The notes under the pieces: model-generated
What the model saw: only the letters and a program-made list of their open reading frames with translations
Told to the model about the DNA's origin: nothing
The model's database searches: none
Made by a program: the position numbers and the translations under genes
In this document: in pieces, positions 50,894 to 58,618 of the stretch
Layout: every line of letters starts with the position of its first letter
Numbering within the stretch: position 1 is the stretch's first letter
Source: JBGPEQ01 sp050180895
GTDB taxonomy: Bacteria; Pseudomonadota; Alphaproteobacteria; Dongiales; Dongiaceae
DNA length: 64,000 bases
Direction: 5' to 3'
Assembly: GCA_050180895.1 (NCBI GenBank)
Contig: JBFXDS010000005.1
Span: forward strand, 62,001-126,000

Positions 50894-50972
50894 GACCAAA
50901 TCATGCCGAGACCCAAGAGGCGGATCAAGGCTGGACCGAAACTCTCAACCCCGTAGGAGGGGGAACATATCT

Positions 50973-51433
50973 ATGGCAACCTCGGAGAAGGATGTTCAGG
51001 AAGGAATGAAGCGCCTTGAAGAGCACTTCGGCTCTCGGATAGGCATGTTAGGGTTCACGCTCGTTATGCTGTCGCAGACGGGCAACCGTTCGATGTAACC
51101 TTCTTCGAACGGGAGCCAATAACCGACGTTCAAATCGGTCCCAAACTTTTTAGCGCAATGATATATGGCGCTGGCCCAAACAAGATCGCAGAATTGCTGA
51201 ACCACCTGGAGTTTTCGGGCGGTACCACCGCAGGCAAAGGAGAAATCTGGACCGTCAATCCGATGACCAAGGGCGATTTCACGAAAGAGGAATTAGACGC
51301 TGTTGACATGAAAGAGGCCGAGGAACGCGTCGGACCGAACGGCGAAACCCTCCGCGAGATGATCAGGGCAACCTATCACTGCAAATCGAAAGACGAGGAA
51401 GATCGATATCTTCGTCGGTTCATCGCGTCGTAA
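50973..51433 (+). pseudogene. Frameshifted small gene in the island
   Basis: A strong GGAGGGGG lies 7 nt before ATG 50973, which opens MATSEKDVQEGMKRLEEHFG then runs out of frame at 51098. In another frame, with no start codon before 51158, the sequence continues RYAVADGQPFDVTFFEREPI, then KLFSAMIYGAGPNKIAELLN and ends at 51433 with EEDRYLRRFIAS. The two parts together make an acidic protein of about 150 aa. A single frameshift near 51030-51060 would explain it. Programmed frameshifting or a sequencing error cannot be excluded. The product is unknown. It is the only plus-strand gene of the island. Confidence 0.55.
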
Positions 51434-51472
51434 CCTTAGAAGGGGGTCGACCAGGGCGGCCCCCCTTTTGGC

Positions 51473-52387
51473 TCAGACTAGGGGTCGCTTCACGACCTCC
51501 CGGAAGATCAGGAAATTGTAGACCTCTCGCAGGGCATAAAAGAGCAAATACCCGTCATCTGCGGCTAGCGGGGCAAACGGGTACGCACCGAAGCGACTTT
51601 CAGCGTGTACCGTCCTGATCCGGTCATCACTGTAGTGCTCCAGATACCTGTTGCCGGTCAGCTCTTCGCCCGCGTTAGTTTCGAGCCACGCCATCCGGTC
51701 ATATGAAGTCGGGTTCATATAACCCTCTGCCTGCATCTCTCGCTCAATGATCGAGTAAGAAGCGTCCAAGCCGACATATAGAGCGTGCGTGGCTTCCTCA
51801 AGGAACATCCGATACCCACTCAGGATACCGAAACGAACCATAGCGTTCAGGCCACGGATGAAAAGGTGGTCCTCAATATCGATAGCCTCGAACATCCTCG
51901 ATTGAAGGTCGGCGGGAAGATCGCCGCCACGAACAACGTATGGGTGTGATCCGCCAAAGGCGGGTGGAAGCCTAATGTAGTCGTGAAAGGCGAGTTCCTG
52001 CTTGGACATGCGCCGTAGTTCTTGGCTGATGCGGTTTCGGGCTTTCTCCGTGGTCAGGTCAAGATTGTCAGATATCACCACCTCACACGGCATGGGATGG
52101 AACGCGACGATTCCCGCTTCCCAAGCAAGTGGGAGCGTCAAGGCGGAGATTAGTCGGACCTCTTCCAGCTTCAACAAGTCTACATCGCTGTAGTACTCAC
52201 ACGGGTCTTGCCACGAGTCGTCAAACGTGGCAGCGGTCCATACAACGTCACCCTCATTGACGTACCCGGCATCCGGTCGGACGAACGATTGACGCCAGTA
52301 CGACCCACGAGGGGAGTACATGCGGGCTACAGTTCCCTTGATTGGGCGTGGTGGTGAGGGTCGGAGTAGTTCAGTCTTCTCTGTCAT
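51473..52387 (-). CDS. Island protein of unknown function, possible HEPN end
   Basis: This 304-aa protein has no family that I recognise. N-terminal aromatic and acidic segments (YVNEGDVVWTAATFDDSWQD, EYYSDVDLLKLEEVRLISAL) look beta-rich. The C-terminal 150 residues are helical, with LNAMVRFGILSGYRMFLEEA and DDRIRTVHAESRFGAYPFAP, where R-x4-H (RIRTVH) and the following helix LLFYALREVYNFLIF resemble the end of a HEPN domain. The start has only a weak ribosome site. Low G+C and position between broken dehydrogenase copies suggest transfer. The HEPN reading is tentative. Confidence 0.5.
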   Translation of the reverse strand: MTEKTELLRPSPPRPIKGTVARMYSPRGSYWRQSFVRPDAGYVNEGDVVWTAATFDDSWQDPCEYYSDVDLLKLEEVRLISALTLPLAWEAGIVAFHPMPCEVVISDNLDLTTEKARNRISQELRRMSKQELAFHDYIRLPPAFGGSHPYVVRGGDLPADLQSRMFEAIDIEDHLFIRGLNAMVRFGILSGYRMFLEEATHALYVGLDASYSIIEREMQAEGYMNPTSYDRMAWLETNAGEELTGNRYLEHYSDDRIRTVHAESRFGAYPFAPLAADDGYLLFYALREVYNFLIFREVVKRPLV

Positions 52388-52431
52388 AGGCGGCAGAGAT
52401 ACCGCCGATTCTCAGGGATTGCCATCCCGCC

Positions 52432-52497
52432 GTGCACCGCTTGTGCACCTAGACTAGCCCCGGAAACCCGCACTTTCCTAGGGTTTGGGTTTGGGGC
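52432..52497. repeat. Palindromic patch at the island edge
   Basis: Two palindromes lie in the 211-bp gap before dehydrogenase copy A: GTGCAC-CGCTT-GTGCAC at 52432-52448, and a longer dyad at 52457-52497 with outer GCCCC/GGGGC and inner AAACCC/GGGTTT. They mark the boundary between low-G+C island DNA and the dehydrogenase fragment and could be an attachment or regulatory site. No integrase is present. Confidence 0.4.
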
Positions 52498-52598
52498 TTG
52501 AACGCTAACGTGCTTCACGACATAGATCCGCGCATGCCTGCCTCGAACGACAGGTCAACCCATCTGAAAGAATAGTACGGTGTCAGACCGCCGACGCC

Positions 52599-53095
52599 TC
52601 ACGCGTTGTCTCCCTGAACCGCTCCCACCACCGCCTCCGTCACCTGCCGCGTCGTCGCCTTACCCGCGAGTCCGGCGTGTGCAGCGCCGGGTCCGCCGTC
52701 ACCCGCTCGATCGCCCGCATCAACCGTGCGGCGGCCACCGGCTCGCCCAGATGCTCCAGCATTAGCGTCGCGCTCCAGAACGTGCCGATCGGATTCGCGA
52801 TGCCCTTGCCCTTTCCCGCGATGTCGAAGGCCGAGCCGTGGATCGGCTCGAACATCGAGGGGAAGCGGCGCTCCAGGTCGAGGTTCGCGGTCGGCGCGAG
52901 GCCGGGCGAGTCGGCCAGCGCCGCCGCCAAGTCGGAGAGGATGTCGGCATGCAGTCCCTGGGTCAAACCGGTCAAATCCGGGGATGGCGACGATGGTGTC
53001 GAGCGCCTGCGGCCGCAGCGCCATGCGCATAGTCGTGGCGTCCACCAGCATCTGGTCCTGGGTCACGTCCGGGAAAGTCGCCGGGCCACCGGCCT
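52599..53095 (-). pseudogene. Broken tartrate/isopropylmalate-type dehydrogenase, copy A
   Basis: This is a C-terminal fragment of the same enzyme type as copy B. MLVDATTMRMALRPQALDTI in one frame is followed, after a frameshift near 52975, by LHADILSDLAAALADSPGLA and FPSMFEPIHGSAFDIAGKGK, then MLEHLGEPVAAARLMRAIER and, after another frameshift, KATTRQVTEAVVGAVQG to the stop at 52599. The first ~100 bp (52996-53095) repeat the end of copy B at 48125-48224. The two fragments thus carry complementary halves and share the join. Confidence 0.8.
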
Positions 53096-53739
53096 ACCAC
53101 CGCCGACCACCTTGACAAGAGCGTCGATGTTCTCTATATGTTCAAACTTGACTGCATCCCCTCGGGAGGGCAGTCGGTCGATGTTTGACATCGTGGATAA
53201 GGGCTACCTGAAGGGGGCGTTCATGCGCCGCCCGTGCCCGCGGCTGCGGCGAGGTTCGGCCCGTTAACTTCCTTTACATGGGCTCGTTCCTCAGATTCCG
53301 AAAATCAGGTCAGCGTTGCTGACCAGTTTTCCGGCGGACAGTCCCGCTGGATTCTCTGCGTCTCTGTGCCTCTGCGGTCCAACTTTCCTTGTCGGCGGCG
53401 TCGCCTCCTTCGCTGGACATGGGGTTCATCGCTCATTTTCGTGTCCGGAGCGATGACCGCCTGGTCGGGCGGCCATGCGTGACTTTGTTTTCATGTCCGG
53501 ACGACGTTGCGATCCAATCGCTCATGCCTGACAGCGACGGCAAAGCGTGCTGGCCGGCGACCTGCGGTTGGCTTCGGGTCCGGTCAGGTGTGATCCAGCG
53601 GCCGTCTCCGCTGGGCATGGGGTCCATCGATCATTTTTCGATCGCGGACCGAGTTTGCGTAAGAGCCTGCCCCAGACCAGATCCGGGGTTGTTTTGCGAG
53701 AATCGAGGTCGATACCCCCTCCCTGGGCAGGGGACCGTC
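53096..53739. other. 644-bp repeat-rich gap beside proA
   Basis: No gene is supported here. It holds an imperfect direct repeat (CGCTGGACATGGGGTTCATC... at 53411-53441 and CGCTGGGCATGGGGTCCATC... at 53609-53640), a copy of the dispersed CTCTGCGTCTCTGTGCCTCTGCGG motif at 53354-53378, and a small dyad GACTGC...GCAGTC at 53150-53175. It reads as accumulated debris of mobile or palindromic elements at the island edge. The gap also separates proA from nadD, where other genomes have no such DNA. Confidence 0.55.
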
Positions 53740-55017
53740 CTACGGCCGCAGCTGGCCGGTGCCGCGCACGACGTACTTGTAGCTGGTCAGCTGCTCCGCC
53801 CCCACCGGCCCGCGCGGGGGCAGCTTGCCGGTGGAGATGCCGATCTCGGCGCCCATGCCGAACTCGCCGCCGTCGGCGAACTGGGTCGAGCTGTTGTGGA
53901 TGACGATGGCGGCGTCGACCCGCTGCATGAACCGCTCGGCCGCCGCGGCGTCGGCGGTGACGATCGCCTCCGTGTGGCGGGAGCCGTGACGGTCGATGTG
54001 GGCGATGGCGCCGTCGACGCCGTCCACCACCTTCACCGCCAGGATGGCGTCGAGATACTCGGTGTCCCAATCGGCGGCGCTGGCCGGCCTCACCCGCGCG
54101 TTGAGCCTCTGCGTCTCGGCGTCGCCCCGCACTTCGCAGCCGGCGCCGATCAGGTCGTCGAGGATCGGCGGCAGCAGGCCGAGGGCGCGGCGATCGACCA
54201 GCAGCGTCTCGGTGGCGCCGCAGACGCCGGTACGCCGCATCTTGGCGTTGAGCACGATCTGCCGCGCCATCGCCGGATCGGCGGCGCCGTCGACATAGGT
54301 GTGGCAGTTGCCCTCGAGATGCGCGATCACGGGGATGCGGCTCTCGGCCTGGACGCGCTCGATCAGCGAGCGGCCGCCGCGCGGCACGATGACGTCGATA
54401 TGCTCGCTCATCCGCAGCATCTCGCCGACCGCCGCGCGATCGGTCGTCGGCACCAGCTGGATCGCGGCCGCGGGCAGGCCGGCGGCGCGCAGGCCCTCGA
54501 CCAGGGCGGCATGGATGGCGCGCGAGGAATGGAAGCTCTCGGAGCCGCCGCGCAGGATCGCCGCGCTCCCGGCCTTGAGGCAGAGGCCGCCGGCATCGGC
54601 CGTCACGTTCGGCCGCGACTCGTAGATGATGCCGATGACCCCGAGCGGCACGCGCACGCGCTGGATGACGAGGCCGTTGGGCCGCGTCCATTCCGCCAGC
54701 ACGGCGCCGATCGGATCGAGAAAGGCCGCGATCTCCTCCAGCCCCTTGGCCGTGGCCTCGATGCGCTTCTCGTCGAGCCTCAGCCGGTCGAGCAGGGCGC
54801 TCGTCAGCTTCTTCTGCGCGGCCGCCGCCATGTCGCGCGCATTGGCGGCCAGGATCGCCTCGCGTCCCTCCCGCATCGCCGCGGCCGCCGCGATCAGCGC
54901 CTTGCGCTTGGCCTCGGCGGTCGCCAGAGCAAGCTCGGCCGCCGCGGCGCGCGCGGCCCGGCCGATGGCCTGCATCTCGGCGTGAAGATCGGTCTTGGTT
55001 GCGGCTTCGGCGGTCAT
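53740..55017 (-). CDS. proA: Gamma-glutamyl phosphate reductase
   Basis: This 425-aa ProA reduces gamma-glutamyl phosphate to glutamate semialdehyde in proline synthesis. The catalytic Cys is in NAKMRRTGVCGATETLLVDR, with GVIGIIYESRPNVTADAGGL, LKAGSAAILRGGSESFHSSR and EYLDAILAVKVVDGVDGA around it. The end KLPPRGPVGAEQLTSYKYVV is typical. Its ATG overlaps the proB stop by 4 nt. Downstream, where nadD should follow, lies the insert described above. Confidence 0.96.
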   Translation of the reverse strand: MTAEAATKTDLHAEMQAIGRAARAAAAELALATAEAKRKALIAAAAAMREGREAILAANARDMAAAAQKKLTSALLDRLRLDEKRIEATAKGLEEIAAFLDPIGAVLAEWTRPNGLVIQRVRVPLGVIGIIYESRPNVTADAGGLCLKAGSAAILRGGSESFHSSRAIHAALVEGLRAAGLPAAAIQLVPTTDRAAVGEMLRMSEHIDVIVPRGGRSLIERVQAESRIPVIAHLEGNCHTYVDGAADPAMARQIVLNAKMRRTGVCGATETLLVDRRALGLLPPILDDLIGAGCEVRGDAETQRLNARVRPASAADWDTEYLDAILAVKVVDGVDGAIAHIDRHGSRHTEAIVTADAAAAERFMQRVDAAIVIHNSSTQFADGGEFGMGAEIGISTGKLPPRGPVGAEQLTSYKYVVRGTGQLRP

Positions 55018-56162
55018 GTCTGCGTCAGCACGAGGTCGTCGCGATGGATCATCTCGTCGCGGCCACGGTAGCCGAGCAGGGCTTCGATTTCACCGCTTTT
55101 GTGGCGCATGATCCGGCGGGCATCGGCGGCGGAATAGGCGCAGAGGCCGCGCGCCACCTCGCGCCCGTCCGGGCTCAGCACCCGCACGGCATCGCCGCGT
55201 TCGAACGCGCCCTCGACGCCCGTGACGCCGGCGGGCAGCAGGCTGCGCCCGCCCATCAGCGCCTTGAGGGCGCCGGCATCGACCGTGAGGGCACCCACCG
55301 GCTTCAGCGACCCGGCGATCCAGCGCTTGCGGGCGGTGAGGGGGTTGGCGGCCGGCAGGAACCAGCTGCAGGCCGCACCGTCGGCGATGGCCTTCAGCGG
55401 ATTGAGGCGGCGGCCATCGGCGATGGCCATGCGGCAGCCGGCGCCGACGGCGACGCGCGCCGCCGCCAGCTTCGTCACCATGCCGCCGGAGCTGTAGCCG
55501 GGCGGCGCCTCGCCGGCCATGGCCTCGATGTCAGGCGTGATCTCCCGGATCTCCGGGATGAAGCGGGCCTCGGGCGCACGGCGGGGATCGGCGCTGTAGA
55601 GGCCGTCGATGTCCGAGAGCAGGACCAGGGCCTCGGCGCTGATCATGGCGGCGACCCGCGCGGCCAAACGGTCGTTGTCGCCGAAGCGGATCTCGGAGGT
55701 CGCCACCGTGTCGTTCTCGTTGATGACGGGCACCGTGCCGAGCCGCAGCAGCGCGTTGATCGTGCTGCGGGCATTGAGATGGCGGCGGCGCTCCTCGGTA
55801 TCGTCCAGCGTCAGCAGGATCTGCGCCACCGTGATGCGATGGCGCGCCAGCGTCTCCTGATAGGCGTGCGCCAGCTGGATCTGCCCGGTGGCGGCCGCCG
55901 CCTGCTTCTCCTCGAGCCGCAGCTTGCCGCCGTCGAGGCCGAGATGGCGGCGGCCGACGGCGATGGCGCCGGAGGTCACGATCAGCACCTCCTGCCCGCG
56001 TCGCCGGCACTCGGCGACGTCGTCGCCGAGGGCGTCGAGCCAGTCGCGGCGGATGGCGCCGCTCTCCTCGTCGACCAGCAGCGCCGAGCCGATCTTGACG
56101 ACCAGCCGTCGCGCCGACAGCAGCCGATCACCGGCCGCGGCTTGTGAAGCGAGGGCGGTCAT
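55014..56162 (-). CDS. proB: Glutamate 5-kinase
   Basis: This 382-aa ProB phosphorylates glutamate as the first step of proline synthesis and is normally inhibited by proline. The kinase domain has RLVVKIGSALLVDEESGAIR, VSTSGAIAVG-type IVTSGAIAVGRRHLGL, and NENDTVATSEIRFGDNDRLA with LLSDIDGLYSADPR. A C-terminal PUA domain (VTGVEGAFERGDAVRVLSPD to the end) is present. It overlaps obgE upstream and proA downstream by 4 nt each. Confidence 0.96.
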   Translation of the reverse strand: MTALASQAAAGDRLLSARRLVVKIGSALLVDEESGAIRRDWLDALGDDVAECRRRGQEVLIVTSGAIAVGRRHLGLDGGKLRLEEKQAAAATGQIQLAHAYQETLARHRITVAQILLTLDDTEERRRHLNARSTINALLRLGTVPVINENDTVATSEIRFGDNDRLAARVAAMISAEALVLLSDIDGLYSADPRRAPEARFIPEIREITPDIEAMAGEAPPGYSSGGMVTKLAAARVAVGAGCRMAIADGRRLNPLKAIADGAACSWFLPAANPLTARKRWIAGSLKPVGALTVDAGALKALMGGRSLLPAGVTGVEGAFERGDAVRVLSPDGREVARGLCAYSAADARRIMRHKSGEIEALLGYRGRDEMIHRDDLVLTQT

Positions 56163-57262
56163 GTTGTTCGCGCCGTTTTGTCGGCGCGTGGCTTGCGGGA
56201 CGTCACGGGGCGCGGCGTGATGCGCGGCAGTGTCGTGGGCTCGGCTTGAGGCGTGGCCTCGGTTGCAGCCTCACGAGAGGCGCGCATGGCCTTGTAGGCT
56301 TCGCGCATCACCTCGCGCACGCCTGTGCCGGTGGCGCCGGACATGCGGCGGGGCTCGACCTTGGCGGCCTTCTTGAGGGCGCGGGCCTTGACCTTGATCT
56401 CGGGCTCGCCGAGGGCGTCGCACTTGTTGAGGACGACGATCTCCGGCTTGGCGGCGAGCAGCGGGCTGTAGGCCTGCAGTTCGGCGCGGATGGTCTTGTA
56501 GGCCTCGGCGACGTTCTCGTGGGTGACGTCGACCAGGTGGATCAGCACGCCGCAGCGTTCGACATGGCCGAGGAAGCGGTGGCCGAGGCCGGCGCCCTCA
56601 TGCGCGCCCTCGATCAGGCCGGGGATGTCGGCGAGCACGAACGCGGCGTCGTCGATGCGGACCACGCCGAGCTGCGGGTGCAGGGTGGTGAAGGGGTAGT
56701 CGGCGATCTTCGGCTTGGCGGCGGAGACGGCGGCCAGCAGGGTCGACTTGCCGGCGTTGGGCAGGCCGACCAGGCCGACGTCGGCGATCAGCTTCAGGCG
56801 CAGCCACACCCACATCTCCTCGCCCGGCCAGCCCGGCTCGGCCCGGCGCGGGGCGCGGTTGGTGGAGGACTTGAAGGAGGCGTTGCCGCGGCCGCCGTCG
56901 CCGCCCTTGGCCAGCACGGCGCGCTGGCCCGGCGCGGTCAGGTCGGCGAGCACGGTCTCCTTGTCCTCGGCCAGGATCTGGGTGCCGACCGGGACCTTGA
57001 TGACCAGGGTCTTGCCGGCGGCGCCGCTGCGGTCCTTGCCCATGCCGTGATGGCCGCGCTCGGCGCGGAAATGCTGCTGGTAGCGGAAGTCGATGAGGGT
57101 GTTGAGGTTCTCGGCCGCCTCCGCCACCACGTCGCCGCCGCGCCCGCCCACGCCGCCGTCGGGGCCGCCGAACTCGATGAACTTCTCGCGCCGGAAGCTG
57201 ACCGCGCCGGCGCCGCCGGCGCCGCTCTTCAGGTAGATCTTGGCCTGGTCGAGGAACTTCAT
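56159..57262 (-). CDS. obgE: GTPase ObgE/CgtA
   Basis: This 367-aa Obg GTPase acts in 50S ribosome assembly. The glycine-rich OBG fold is MKFLDQAKIYLKSGAGGAGA with GGRGNASFKSSTNRAPRRAE. The G domain has G1 GLPNAGKSTLLAAVS, G2/G3 DYPFTTLHPQLGVVRI and ADIPGLIEGAHEGAGLG, and NKCD as G4. Beyond about residue 325 the tail is Thr/Pro/Arg-rich. ATG 57262 is set by MKFLDQ. The proB start lies within its last codons. Confidence 0.96.
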   Translation of the reverse strand: MKFLDQAKIYLKSGAGGAGAVSFRREKFIEFGGPDGGVGGRGGDVVAEAAENLNTLIDFRYQQHFRAERGHHGMGKDRSGAAGKTLVIKVPVGTQILAEDKETVLADLTAPGQRAVLAKGGDGGRGNASFKSSTNRAPRRAEPGWPGEEMWVWLRLKLIADVGLVGLPNAGKSTLLAAVSAAKPKIADYPFTTLHPQLGVVRIDDAAFVLADIPGLIEGAHEGAGLGHRFLGHVERCGVLIHLVDVTHENVAEAYKTIRAELQAYSPLLAAKPEIVVLNKCDALGEPEIKVKARALKKAAKVEPRRMSGATGTGVREVMREAYKAMRASREAATEATPQAEPTTLPRITPRPVTSRKPRADKTARTT

Positions 57263-57282
57263 GCGCTTAGTCCAAACAGCAA

Positions 57283-57303
57283 GGGCGGGTCCGAGACCCG
57301 CCC
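57283..57303. repeat. Short palindrome of the GGGCGGGTC...GACCCGCCC family
   Basis: GGGCGGGTC, loop CGA, GACCCGCCC followed by CTAC lies between rpmA and obgE. It matches the palindromes at 1502, 59644 and 60702, which share GGGGCGGRT/AYCCGCCCC and often the flanking TA/TAC. Confidence 0.7.
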
Positions 57304-57338
57304 CTACACGATAGCTCGGATGCGGGTGGACCTGCCCG

Positions 57339-57596
57339 TCAGCCCGCCGGCTCGATCGACACGAAGGTGCGGCCGCCGGCGGCGCGCTTGAAGCGCACGG
57401 TGCCGGTGGCGGTGGCGTAGATGGTGTGGTCCTTGCCCATGCCGACATTGCTGCCGGGATGGAAGGTGGTGCCGCGCTGGCGAACGATGATGTTGCCGGC
57501 CGGCACGAGCTCGCCGCCGAAGCGCTTGACCCCGAGCCGCTGGCCCGGCGAGTCGCGGCCGTTGCGCGAGCTGCCGCCGGCTTTCTTGTGTGCCAT
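57339..57596 (-). CDS. rpmA: Ribosomal protein L27
   Basis: This 85-aa L27 of the 50S subunit begins MAHKKAGGSSRNGRDSPGQR and contains RLGVKRFGGELVPAGNIIVR and NVGMGKDHTIYATATGTVRF. The N-terminal tail reaches the peptidyl-transferase centre. It follows rplU by 6 bp. Confidence 0.97.
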   Translation of the reverse strand: MAHKKAGGSSRNGRDSPGQRLGVKRFGGELVPAGNIIVRQRGTTFHPGSNVGMGKDHTIYATATGTVRFKRAAGGRTFVSIEPAG

Positions 57597-57602
57597 GACC
57601 CG

Positions 57603-58088
57603 TTACTCCTTCTTGGCCTTCGCCGCCTTCGGCTTGGCCGCCTTCTTCGCCGCCGCCTTGGGCTTCGCCGCGCCGGCGGCCGCCGCCTTCTTGGCCGAGG
57701 CCTTCTTCGCCGCCTTGGCGGGGGCCTCGTCTTCGGCCGGGGCCGGCGCCGCCGCGGCCTTCGAGGGCTTCTGGCCGTCGGTCAGGATCTCGGTGATGCG
57801 CAGGACGGTGAGGTCCTGGCGGTGGCCGTTCTTGCGGCGGTGGTTGTGGCGCCGCTTCTTCTTGAAGACCAGGATCTTGTCGCCGCGCCCCTGGGCGATG
57901 ACCGAGGCGCCGACGCAGGCGCCGGACACCAGCGGCGCGCCGACGGTGACCTGGTCGCCCTCGCCCAGCATGAGGACCTCGCCGAGCTCGAGGATATCGC
58001 CGGCGGCGCCGGGCAGGCGCTCGACCTTGATCACGTCGTTGGCGGCGACCCGGTACTGCTTGCCGCCGGTGCGGATGACTGCGAACAT
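57603..58088 (-). CDS. rplU: Ribosomal protein L21 with long Ala/Lys tail
   Basis: This 161-aa L21 has the usual domain (MFAVIRTGGKQYRVAANDVI, KVERLPGAAGDILELGEVLM, KKKRRHNHRRKNGHRQDLTV) of about 105 residues. It is followed by a 55-residue Ala/Lys/Pro tail (KKASAKKAAAAGAAKPKAAA). Such extensions occur in some Alphaproteobacteria and look like histone-type basic tails that may bind rRNA. The start at 58088 matches the family. It is the first gene of the rplU-rpmA-obgE-proBA operon. Confidence 0.96.
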   Translation of the reverse strand: MFAVIRTGGKQYRVAANDVIKVERLPGAAGDILELGEVLMLGEGDQVTVGAPLVSGACVGASVIAQGRGDKILVFKKKRRHNHRRKNGHRQDLTVLRITEILTDGQKPSKAAAAPAPAEDEAPAKAAKKASAKKAAAAGAAKPKAAAKKAAKPKAAKAKKE

Positions 58089-58610
58089 GACGAAACGGCC
58101 AAAATCTGCGCTAAACAAAGGCGCGGGCGCCAGCGGCCCCGCGCGGGAGGGCGGACTATAGCGGCGAACCCTCCTTAGTCAACGGCTTTCCCCGGCGCCG
58201 GCCCGTCCGCGGCGGGGGAGGGAGGGTCCAATGCGAAAACTCGAAATTCAACCGTATCGTATTTTGCGTATCCGTGTCGGTGACACACTGGCAACATCGT
58301 TTCTCTCGCAAATCTCTCGCCGACCGTTTTTTACGATCTCCCGCCTTCGGAGGATATGGAAAAGAGTATAGGAACAAAACGTGTCTATGGCAAGGACTTT
58401 TTTCTGCGCCGGGCGGGGGACTCCCCGGCGGGTGGCGGACGGAAGCTTTTTGGCACGCGGAGACGCGGAGGCGCGGAGGAGGATCGCGCGGGGCGGGCCG
58501 GCTTGCTTACTCCGCGGCTCCGCGTGAACAGAGGGATTGTCTGGCGCGCTGCCGCGCGGACCCCCCACCCTGGCCCTCCCCCTCAAGGGGGGAGGGAATT
58601 TCTATGGCGG
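58089..58610. other. 522-bp region upstream of rplU with palindromic repeats
   Basis: The rplU promoter should lie here; on the minus strand TTGCCA and GATACG about 16 bp apart near 58290-58262 are the best, still weak, pair. A palindrome GTGTCGGTGACAC is at 58275-58287. Repeats: inverted arms CACGCGGAGACGCGGA (58454-58469) and TCCGCGGCTCCGCGTG (58511-58526), one mismatch, and a one-arm relative of the 41521 palindrome at 58560-58598. No gene is supported. Confidence 0.5.
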
Positions 58611-58618
58611 GGGAGGGT

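Noticed and set aside
47944..53095. Prophage or IS element
   Set aside because: No integrase, transposase, terminase or structural gene is readable in the insert.
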